Source: Candidatus Brocadiales bacterium
GTDB taxonomy: Bacteria; Planctomycetota; Brocadiia; Brocadiales; Bathyanammoxibiaceae
Length of the DNA stretch: 14,259 bases
Reading direction: 5' to 3'
Assembly: GCA_030586765.1 (NCBI GenBank)
Contig: JAUQZZ010000038.1
Span: forward strand, 1 to 14,259
The position numbers and the translations under genes are program-made. The notes beneath the pieces are model-generated. The model was not told the DNA's origin. It made no database searches and worked only from the letters and a program-made list of their open reading frames with translations. Below are positions 1 through 6,150 of this stretch, piece by piece. Position 1 is the first letter of the stretch. Every line of letters starts with the position of its first letter.

Positions 1-133
1 CCTTAGCGAAAAGGGCCTTACCCACCCCCTCGGAACCGTGAAAGATATAGGCGTGAGCCAGGCGGCCCTTTGCTAGGGCCCGCTGGAAGGAACGGACTGC
101 CTGCATCTGGGATAGGACCTGCTTGAATGACAT
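1..133 (-). CDS. holB: DNA polymerase III subunit delta' (partial, N-terminal 44 residues)
   Basis: Only the first 44 codons lie in the window; the gene continues past the left edge. The N-terminus reads through a helix, then GRLAHAYIFHG (residues 23-33) followed by the P-loop-like GSEGVGKA (33-40), the standard opening of clamp-loader delta' and of gamma/tau AAA+ proteins. Delta' is part of the clamp loader that opens the beta sliding clamp. The last P-loop position is Ala where ATP-binding clamp loaders have Thr or Ser, which fits the non-hydrolysing delta' better than gamma/tau. The ATG at 133 has no clear Shine-Dalgarno sequence; an internal ATG at codon 10 is possible but would remove conserved helix. 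It lies 60 bases downstream of the lipoyl-domain gene on the same strand with no evident terminator between them, so it is probably the last visible gene of the lpdA operon. DnaX is the main alternative. Confidence 0.8.
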   Translation of the reverse strand, partial: MSFKQVLSQMQAVRSFQRALAKGRLAHAYIFHGSEGVGKALFAK

Positions 134-193
134 AGGTCAAAAGGGTGTAAGCCAATAAAAGAGAGATGAGAAAGGGAAAAGGTTGGCCATCCT

Positions 194-448
194 TTATTCC
201 TCTTCCTCCTCCTCTTCTTCCGTCTCGAGAATAGCCAGTACATCCCCCACCTTAACCACGTCCCCTTCCTTGGCCACTATCTCCACCAGCTTTCCAGTAG
301 CAGGTGCTGGGATGCTAAAGGTAACTTCGCCTGCCAAGAGCTCTACAAGGTCTTCGCTCTCTTCTACCTCATCGTCTTCGTCTACATACCAGCTGCAAAT
401 CGTCGCCTCTTCTGCCTCAATCTCGGGTAACTCAACCTCTATCCTCAT
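194..448 (-). CDS. Small stand-alone E2-type lipoyl-domain protein lacking the lipoyl lysine
   Basis: This 84-residue protein is a single biotinyl/lipoyl domain. It starts MRIEVELPEI like the lipoyl domains of 2-oxoacid dehydrogenase E2 subunits. The second half, PAPATGKLVEI (residues 47-57) then KEGDVVKVGDVLAILE (60-75), matches the family well. The first half is degenerate: the expected E-T-D-K-A/V turn reads LLAGEV (37-42), so Glu41 sits where the modified lysine belongs, 11 residues before the conserved Gly52. About 30 residues are acidic against 4 basic, and it ends in eight consecutive glutamates. The ATG overlaps the lipA stop (ATGA), implying translational coupling, and a GGAG-rich stretch precedes it. 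Position after lipA and lpdA ties it to lipoate metabolism, but as written it cannot be lipoylated at the usual site. It could be a decoy, an E3- or LipA-binding partner, or a relic; its function is unknown. Confidence 0.85.
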   Translation of the reverse strand: MRIEVELPEIEAEEATICSWYVDEDDEVEESEDLVELLAGEVTFSIPAPATGKLVEIVAKEGDVVKVGDVLAILETEEEEEEEE

Positions 449-1347
449 CTCTCCGCTCCCTTAAGTAATGCCTCCGCATAATAGGAACTCCTAACAAAGG
501 GTCCAGCTTGCACCTCTAAAAACCCTAATGACCGTGCTATCTCACCATACTCCTCAAACTCTCCTGGCTCGATAAACCTCTCTACAGCTCGATGGTGCAT
601 GGAAGGTCGAAGATACTGCCCCAGGGTGACCATGTCACACCCTGTCCTTCGGAGGTCACGGAGCACAGCTAAGACTTCTTCCTTCCGCTCGCCCAGTCCC
701 AGCATCAGACCGGATTTAGTATATATATTTTTACTCTGCTTTTTTGCAAATTCAAGTACTCTCAGACTCCTCTTATAAAAGGCGCCTGACCTGACCTCTG
801 CATAAAGCCGTGGCACGGTCTCTACGTTATGAGCAAAGACCTCTGGCCCTGCCTCCAATACCGCTTCTAGATTCTGACAGACCCCTTGGAAATCTGGCAC
901 TAAGACTTCTATTTTCAAATGCTTATGCCTCTTAAGGGTAAGAATGACCCTACGGAAATGTCCACTCCCGCCATCAGGAAGGTCGTCCCTGGTTACCGAG
1001 GTAACCACCACATATTTTAGACCCAAACTCCTTACCGCCTCAGAAAGTCTCTCTGGTTCATCCTCTTCTACAGGTTGCGGCCTGCCTCGCTTCACAGCGC
1101 AAAAGCCACATCCTCTGGTACAAGCATCCCCAAGGATTATGAAGGTGGCTGTGCTTCTACTAAAGCACTCTGTAATGTTAGGGCATATCGCCTCCTGACA
1201 AACAGTTCTTAGACGCAACTCCTCCAGTACCCCAAGGACCTTCCCCTGGGCACCGCCTATCTGAATCCTCTTCCTAAGCCAAGGAGGAAGAGGCACCCTT
1301 CGCAATTCCTTACCAGTAAAGAAGCCGCGCTCCCTCAAGACCCTCAC
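445..1347 (-). CDS. lipA: Lipoyl synthase (radical SAM)
   Basis: LipA inserts two sulfurs at C6 and C8 of protein-bound octanoyl chains to make lipoyl groups. Both iron-sulfur motifs are intact: the auxiliary cluster Cys50-X4-Cys55-X5-Cys61 and the radical SAM motif CTRGCGFC with Cys76, Cys80 and Cys83. VTSVTRDDLPDGG and the C-terminal RSSY, which carries the serine ligand of the auxiliary cluster, are also present. At 300 residues it has the normal family length. The start is GTG, overlapping the lpdA stop as GTGA, so translation is probably coupled; a TTG at codon 4 is a weaker alternative. The conserved PPWLRK begins near residue 21, as expected. It is followed at a 4-base overlap by the lipoyl-domain gene. 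No octanoyl transferase (lipB) or lipoate ligase (lplA) is in the window, so the source of its octanoylated substrate is not visible here. Confidence 0.97.
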   Translation of the reverse strand: MRVLRERGFFTGKELRRVPLPPWLRKRIQIGGAQGKVLGVLEELRLRTVCQEAICPNITECFSRSTATFIILGDACTRGCGFCAVKRGRPQPVEEDEPERLSEAVRSLGLKYVVVTSVTRDDLPDGGSGHFRRVILTLKRHKHLKIEVLVPDFQGVCQNLEAVLEAGPEVFAHNVETVPRLYAEVRSGAFYKRSLRVLEFAKKQSKNIYTKSGLMLGLGERKEEVLAVLRDLRRTGCDMVTLGQYLRPSMHHRAVERFIEPGEFEEYGEIARSLGFLEVQAGPFVRSSYYAEALLKGAER

Positions 1348-2735
1348 CCTTCTAACATATACATACCTTTTCCCAAAAGGTTCTTAGCAGCCTCTGTCAA
1401 GCCCTCTGAAAAGGTGGGATGCACCGGCATGCTAGAGGCCAGTTCCTCTAGGTTAGCACCCATCTTTATAGCCGTAGCCGCCTCTGCAATCAAGAAGCTG
1501 GCATAAGCCCCCAGTATGTGGACACCAAGAATCTTACCAGAACCCGCCTCTGCCACCACCTTTGTAAAGCCCTCCGTTTCCCCTGCTACCCACGCCTTCC
1601 CCAAGGCCCTAAGGGCGAAGATTTCTACCTTGACATCAAATCCTTTTTGTACTGCGGTCTCCTCGGCCAATCCCACCGTAGCCACCTCCGGCTGTGTAAA
1701 GACACAGGAAGGCACCACAGAGTAATCCATCTTTGCCTTAGTGCTCCCCATGGCATGCTCTACAGCCACAGTGCCCTGCTGGAAGGCAATGTTGGCCAAT
1801 TGTCTTCTATTTGTGACGTCACCCACGGCATATATGTTAGGCACACTGGTACGGCAATATTCGTCCGTTTCTACATAGCCCCCCTTGTCCAAGCAGACCC
1901 CTACCTCCTCCAGGCCCAAACCCTTTGTATTGGGAATCCTGCCCAGGCACACCAAGACCTTCTCTGCCTCAAGGGTCTCCGTGTCCGTATGGACACAGGC
2001 GCCCCCTTCCTTCATAGAAAGGCCCTCCACCTTTGCCCCTGTTATAACCGTCATGCCCTTTCTGGTAAAGCACTTTGCCAGGGCCATACCCAGGTCCAGG
2101 TCCATCCCGCTGAGGAGATAGGCCATGGCCTCTACTAACACAACCTCTACACCCAACTCATTAAAGAGGTATCCAAACTCGCACCCGATAAAGCCCCCAC
2201 CAATGACTAGCATGCTCTTGGGCAGGGACTGGAGTTTCAACGCCTCATCACTAGTTATCACCCTGGAACCATCTACAGGCAAGGTGGGGGTCTGAAAGGG
2301 CACGGAGCCTGTAGCCACAATCATACTCTTAGCCCTTACCACCTGGGTCTCACCTCCAGAAAGACGAATCTCTACCTCAGTAGGGCCCTGGAGGCGCCCT
2401 CGCCCTGAAACGACCTTCACACCCTGCTTGCGGAGCTGGTCTTCGAGGCTGCGCCCCAGGACGTCAACTATTCTGTCCTTTCTCTCCGAGACCTTTTTAT
2501 AATCAAGGTCCACCCCTTCTACATCTATTCCAAGCTCTCTGGACTTCTTAAGTTGAGAAAATACCCTGGCGCTTCTCAAAAGGGCCTTTGTGGGTATACA
2601 TCCCTTGTTCAGGCATACACCACCTACCCACTCCCCCTCCACAAGGCATACGCTGGCTCCCAACTGGGCAGCCCTCAAGGCCGCGGCAATTCCCCCAGGA
2701 CCTGCACCCAGTATAATAAAGTCAAATACCTGCAT
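1344..2735 (-). CDS. lpdA: Dihydrolipoyl dehydrogenase (E3)
   Basis: This FAD flavoprotein reoxidises dihydrolipoyl groups with NAD+ in 2-oxoacid dehydrogenase and glycine cleavage complexes. With the start chosen here it has 463 residues. It shows the N-terminal FAD fingerprint GAGPGG, the redox disulfide CLNKGC (Cys41 and Cys46), the NAD-binding GGGFIG, the second FAD motif YAVGDV, and the C-terminal HPTFSE with the catalytic His439-Glu444 pair. I start it at ATG 2735, because AAAGGG lies about six bases upstream; a GTG two codons earlier (2741) is also open. It is the first gene of the operon, read from the promoter at 2780-2808, and its TGA overlaps the GTG of lipA. No E1, E2 or glycine-cleavage gene is in the window, so the complex it serves cannot be read from context. 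Mercuric and other disulfide reductases are less likely given the lipA linkage. Confidence 0.95.
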   Translation of the reverse strand: MQVFDFIILGAGPGGIAAALRAAQLGASVCLVEGEWVGGVCLNKGCIPTKALLRSARVFSQLKKSRELGIDVEGVDLDYKKVSERKDRIVDVLGRSLEDQLRKQGVKVVSGRGRLQGPTEVEIRLSGGETQVVRAKSMIVATGSVPFQTPTLPVDGSRVITSDEALKLQSLPKSMLVIGGGFIGCEFGYLFNELGVEVVLVEAMAYLLSGMDLDLGMALAKCFTRKGMTVITGAKVEGLSMKEGGACVHTDTETLEAEKVLVCLGRIPNTKGLGLEEVGVCLDKGGYVETDEYCRTSVPNIYAVGDVTNRRQLANIAFQQGTVAVEHAMGSTKAKMDYSVVPSCVFTQPEVATVGLAEETAVQKGFDVKVEIFALRALGKAWVAGETEGFTKVVAEAGSGKILGVHILGAYASFLIAEAATAIKMGANLEELASSMPVHPTFSEGLTEAAKNLLGKGMYMLEG

Positions 2736-2779
2736 GAACACCCTTTAAAGTCTCTTGCCACGGGTATAAAAACAGCGGC

Positions 2780-2808
2780 AGTATAATAACGCCTAAAGCC
2801 TATGTCAA
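2780..2808 (-). promoter_or_regulatory. Sigma-70 promoter of the lpdA-lipA-lipoyl protein-holB operon
   Basis: Read on the minus strand, a perfect -35 TTGACA (2803-2808) is separated by 17 bases from a -10 TATACT (2780-2785). The predicted start is near 2773, leaving a leader of about 38 bases before lpdA. This is the best promoter match in the left half of the window. Confidence 0.8.
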
Positions 2809-2855
2809 GGACTTGGGGGCTAAGAGCTTTTCCACCATAAAGAAGTTTTTTCCCC

Positions 2856-2883
2856 TTGACTTAGGGTATTATTTTGATATAAA
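2856..2883 (+). promoter_or_regulatory. Sigma-70 promoter of the secretin operon
   Basis: A -35 TTGACT (2856-2861) is followed by a 16-base spacer and a -10 TATAAA (2878-2883) in an AT-rich stretch. The predicted start is near 2890, giving a leader of about 105 bases before the secretin gene. It is divergent from the lpdA promoter, with about 50 bases between the two -35 elements. Confidence 0.65.
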
Positions 2884-2926
2884 TAATTTAACCTTTTGAG
2901 AAATCGACTCTTGCGAACCTACCAAA

Positions 2927-2955
2927 GATTCTAGAATCATAACCTTCGGCGAAGG
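2927..2955 (+). promoter_or_regulatory. Perfect 12-bp palindrome and adjacent hairpin in the secretin leader
   Basis: GATTCTAGAATC (2927-2938) is a perfect palindrome about 38 bases downstream of the predicted start. It is followed by CCTTC-GGC-GAAGG (2943-2955), a 5-bp hairpin. These could be an operator for a dimeric repressor, an RNA structure, or chance. No cognate regulator is encoded nearby. Confidence 0.35.
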
Positions 2956-2966
2956 AAGGGGTGGCT

Positions 2967-3074
2967 ATGGTGTTTGAGAATCTCAAGGAGGTTTTGTGTT
3001 CTTTAGTAAAGAGGCCCTTAAAAGGGCCCTTTTTGTCCTCTTGTTTCTTACAGGATGTGCCAAGGCTAAGCTAG
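2967..3074 (+). CDS. Possible 35-codon leader ORF overlapping the secretin start
   Basis: An ATG at 2967, preceded at a good distance by GGAAGGGG (2954-2961), opens a 35-codon frame that begins MVFENLKEVL and ends at TAG 3072-3074. It spans the secretin binding site and start codon in another frame. Ribosomes on it would unfold the inverted repeat at 2974-2986, so it could act as a translational coupler. There is no homology evidence, and the secretin starts on GTG, which makes competition or coupling plausible but unproven. It may be chance. Confidence 0.2.
   Translation: MVFENLKEVLCSLVKRPLKGPFLSSCFLQDVPRLS
2974..2991 (+). promoter_or_regulatory. Ribosome binding site of the secretin gene overlapped by an inverted repeat
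   Basis: AAGGAGG (2985-2991) lies four bases before the GTG start at 2996 and decides that start, because the frame is closed just upstream (TGA at 2975). The first two A residues also belong to the inverted repeat TTGAGA-A-TCTCAA (2974-2986). In RNA this forms a hairpin of about 5 bp abutting the binding site, which could lower ribosome access. Confidence 0.6.
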
Positions 3075-4762
3075 AACCTATCCTCTCGCGCCCTGATGAG
3101 GTTAAACCCCCAGAAGAAGAAAGAGTGCTGACCGATTTGCCCGTACTCCAGCTAGAGGAAAAACCAAAGAAACCAAAGCCTGAGAGACTCTACACCTTAT
3201 CGGTAAGAAACGCTAGTGTCAAGGACGTTCTCCTTAGTTTTTCCAAGGAAAGCAATGTAAATATTATTGTAGACCCTGACGTTTCAGGGGAGGTTACCGC
3301 AGACCTGAAAGATGTAACCCTGGTCCAGGCCCTGGATGCTCTACTAACACCCCTTGGGTTAGAATATACCCTTGAGCCAGGTTTTGTCAGGGTATCCAGA
3401 CAAAAATTGATTACCCGTCTCTTTCACCTGAATTACATCGGCACCTTCAGGCAGAGTTTCAGATCCCTTGCCAGCTCCACTAGCAGTGGGTTCGGCGGGA
3501 CAACAGGGGGAGGTGGCGGTGTAGCAGGAGGAGGTATAACCGGAGGTGGCGTAACAGGAGGCGCACCGGGGGGAGGAATTACTGGCGGTGGAGGAGGTTC
3601 CTCTGGATTCAATGCCGTATCGGGTAGCGATATACAGGATATCTTCAGGGAGATTGAACTAGGTCTGGTATCCCTGGGGCTGAGGTCTACCGGCATACTT
3701 CAGGCAGGCCTTGCTGCTGGCGGTGGTGCAGCCACAACAACCACTACTGCAGCGGGAACTCTTGGGGGTCTTGGTGGAACCCTGCCCATGGGTGCCAAAG
3801 GGCTCTTTTCTATTAATCGTCAGGCGGGCATTGTTATGATCACCGCCTTTCCAGACACGGTGGTAAAGGCCGCTGAACTCCTGGAGGCAATAGAGGGTAC
3901 AATCCAGAGGCAGGTGCTTATCGAGGCAAAGATTGTAGAAGTAACACTAAGGGATGCCTTCCGCTTTGGCTTAAATTGGGAGGCAATCTTTATTCGGGTT
4001 GCTTCAAAGAACAATGCCATATCCCTAGGCCAGGGGCTTTCAGCGGCAGAGCGCACACTTCTGGGCACCCCCCAGGGTATCAGGACTAGAAGCAATCTAG
4101 GCCTTGCCAAGGACATTACAAGGGTTGAGGGAATAACTCAGTTCTCCATTGGAGCTAAAGACACGGAGGCTATCTTAGAAGCCCTAACACGTCAAGGAGA
4201 TGTAAACGTCATCTCCAGTCCAAAGGTCTCTACATTAAATAACCAAACGGCTATAATAAGGGTTGGCACCCAGGAGACCTTCTTTGCAGGAGTTGTTCAA
4301 AGGCAGACGGTTGGTGGGGTGATAACGACCACAGAGGGTGTGGTAGCGAATCCTGTTACTATAGGTGTTACCCTGGATGTTACACCTCAAATAAGTGCCT
4401 CAGGTATTATTACCATGAATATACACCCCAGTATTACTGATAAGACAGGGATAACAAAGTCGCGCTTTGGTGACGAGGCACCCATCCTGGATATAAGAGA
4501 AATGGATACTGTCATCAGGGTAAAGGATGGGGAGACTATTGTTTTGGGTGGTCTTATGCAGGAAAAAAAGGAGGTTACTGAAAACAGGACCCCTGCACTT
4601 GGTAAGATACCCGGTCTGGGCTGGCTTTTTAAGGACGTAACTAGTGATAAGAAGAAGACGGACCTTGTTATCTTCCTGACCCCCACTGTCCTCCTGGGGG
4701 AGAGAATAGAAGACCTCTCCATGGAAGAGATGGAAAGGCTAGAATTAATTAGGGGCCGATAG
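2996..4762 (+). CDS. mshL: Outer-membrane secretin lipoprotein, MshL/PilQ family
   Basis: The 588-residue precursor starts at GTG. A basic then hydrophobic signal sequence ends in the lipobox LTGC (Cys21), so the mature protein should be lipid-anchored. A secretin/TonB short N-terminal domain covers about residues 65-133 (LSVRNASVKDVLL then IIVDPDVSGEVT). A glycine-rich low-complexity stretch (163-204), a second Gly/Ala/Thr stretch (240-266), and a periplasmic N-domain (about 270-325) follow. The secretin beta-barrel domain runs from about 377 to 573, with VNVISSPKVSTLNNQTA and the diagnostic PALGKIPGLGWLF near 533-546. Secretins form the large gated ring through which type IV pili or type II substrates cross the outer membrane. 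No AMIN domains are visible, and the next two genes resemble mshM and mshN, which favours MshL over PilQ. GspD of type II secretion is less likely. The downstream ATG directly abuts its stop codon. Confidence 0.85.
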   Translation: MFFSKEALKRALFVLLFLTGCAKAKLEPILSRPDEVKPPEEERVLTDLPVLQLEEKPKKPKPERLYTLSVRNASVKDVLLSFSKESNVNIIVDPDVSGEVTADLKDVTLVQALDALLTPLGLEYTLEPGFVRVSRQKLITRLFHLNYIGTFRQSFRSLASSTSSGFGGTTGGGGGVAGGGITGGGVTGGAPGGGITGGGGGSSGFNAVSGSDIQDIFREIELGLVSLGLRSTGILQAGLAAGGGAATTTTTAAGTLGGLGGTLPMGAKGLFSINRQAGIVMITAFPDTVVKAAELLEAIEGTIQRQVLIEAKIVEVTLRDAFRFGLNWEAIFIRVASKNNAISLGQGLSAAERTLLGTPQGIRTRSNLGLAKDITRVEGITQFSIGAKDTEAILEALTRQGDVNVISSPKVSTLNNQTAIIRVGTQETFFAGVVQRQTVGGVITTTEGVVANPVTIGVTLDVTPQISASGIITMNIHPSITDKTGITKSRFGDEAPILDIREMDTVIRVKDGETIVLGGLMQEKKEVTENRTPALGKIPGLGWLFKDVTSDKKKTDLVIFLTPTVLLGERIEDLSMEEMERLELIRGR

Positions 4763-6145
4763 ATGTACCTAGAATTCTTCGGACTAAAAGAAAAACCCTT
4801 CAGCCTTACCCCTGACCCAAAGTTTTTCTTTCAAAGCGAGACTCACAAGACTAACCTGGACCTGGCCCTTTACGGCATAAAGGCCCGAGAAGGATTCCTT
4901 GTTATAACCGGAGCCATAGGCACAGGAAAGACCACCATCTGTAGGACCATCCTGGGAAGGATGGAAAAGACCCATTCTGCCTTGATTCTCAACCCCTTCC
5001 TCTCTGAGGAGGAACTCCTGGAGTCTATCCTTCACGACTTCGGAATAATGGAAAAGGGGGCGCAAAAACTCACCAAACAAGAAATGATTGACCGACTAAA
5101 TCAATTCCTCCTGGATACCTCAAAGGCGGGCGAAAATGCCCTCATTATCATTGATGAGGCTCAGAACCTCCCCTTGCCCGTCCTGGAACAGATAAGGATA
5201 CTTTCCAACCTAGAAACAGACAAGGAGAAACTCCTTCAGATTATCCTTGTAGGTCAACTGGGACTTCTTCGCCTCCTCAAGTCTCCTCAGTTGAAGCAAC
5301 TGGACCAGAGAATCTCTGTTAAATGCCAGCTCAGTCCCCTTAAAAAGGAAGAGGTTCAGAGATACATCGAGTATCGCCTCATGGTAGCAGGTTCTGCAGG
5401 AGGTATAACCTTTTCTCCTGAAAGTCTAGAACTAATATATGAATATTCTATGGGCATCCCCAGACTAATAAACCTTATCTGTGATAGGGCCCTACTGGGA
5501 GCTTACACCCTTCAGAGCACCAGCATAGAAAAAGAGACCGTAGAAAAGGCTATAGAGAACCTCAAGTTGGAAAAAAAGGAGCAGAAGATGAAAATGCCTG
5601 GATTTACATCCTTTGCCTCTTCCAGGGTGAGCATGCCTGTGCTCATCGCTGGTATCGTAATTGCTGTGACGGCCATAGGCTTTCTCATCTTCCAGAACAT
5701 ACAGGGTCTGCGGGCTAAGAGTGCAAAAAGGACCCTGGAATCTCGTCTCAGACAACTTAACCTTGCCCGCCAGGTAGAAAAAAGCAGATTAGAAGAGGAA
5801 TTAAAGACCCTTCAGAAACAGGTAGAAGAACTGAGCGCCAAGGCCTCCACACCTCAACCAGCAACCTCAACACCCGCCGTGGCAATACCGCCAGAATTAA
5901 GAGGGGTCTATACGATACTTATAGGTGCCTTTAAGGATAAAGAATCTGCCGTCCAGAGGACCAGCGGTCTGAAGGGCGTACAACAGAAGGCCTATGTTAT
6001 TGCCAGCGGCAAGGATTACCGCCTGGTCTTAGGCCAATTTAAGGAGAGGAACGAGGCAGAAACTGTCCTGCAAAGTCTTCAAACTAGGGGGGAGCTCGCA
6101 GGCGCCAAGGTGTTGACCTTCTCAGAGGCAGTGATAACTGATTAA
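4763..6145 (+). CDS. ExeA/MshM-like AAA ATPase with transmembrane helix and C-terminal SPOR domain
   Basis: The 460-residue protein opens with MYLEFFGLKEKPFSLTPDP, typical of the ExeA/GspA/MshM family. It has Walker A GAIGTGKT (residues 50-57) and Walker B IIIDEAQ (about 128-134). A transmembrane helix lies near 291-311, then a charged coiled coil (about 318-355). From about 381 to 455 a SPOR-type domain follows (GVYTILIGAFKDKESA, then YRLVLGQFKERNEAE). Known ExeA-type proteins use ATP to help insert secretins through the cell wall; Aeromonas ExeA carries a different peptidoglycan-binding domain in that place. I infer a cytoplasmic ATPase with a periplasmic peptidoglycan-binding end. The ATG follows the secretin stop with no gap, so the two are co-translated, and the order matches mshL-mshM. 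Confidence 0.88.
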   Translation: MYLEFFGLKEKPFSLTPDPKFFFQSETHKTNLDLALYGIKAREGFLVITGAIGTGKTTICRTILGRMEKTHSALILNPFLSEEELLESILHDFGIMEKGAQKLTKQEMIDRLNQFLLDTSKAGENALIIIDEAQNLPLPVLEQIRILSNLETDKEKLLQIILVGQLGLLRLLKSPQLKQLDQRISVKCQLSPLKKEEVQRYIEYRLMVAGSAGGITFSPESLELIYEYSMGIPRLINLICDRALLGAYTLQSTSIEKETVEKAIENLKLEKKEQKMKMPGFTSFASSRVSMPVLIAGIVIAVTAIGFLIFQNIQGLRAKSAKRTLESRLRQLNLARQVEKSRLEEELKTLQKQVEELSAKASTPQPATSTPAVAIPPELRGVYTILIGAFKDKESAVQRTSGLKGVQQKAYVIASGKDYRLVLGQFKERNEAETVLQSLQTRGELAGAKVLTFSEAVITD

Positions 6146-6150
6146 CCTTC

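Noticed and set aside
1518..2138. 206-codon frame on the plus strand inside lpdA
   Set aside because: It is antisense to a fully conserved lpdA. The translated sequence is rich in His, Pro and Cys, as expected of a shadow frame.
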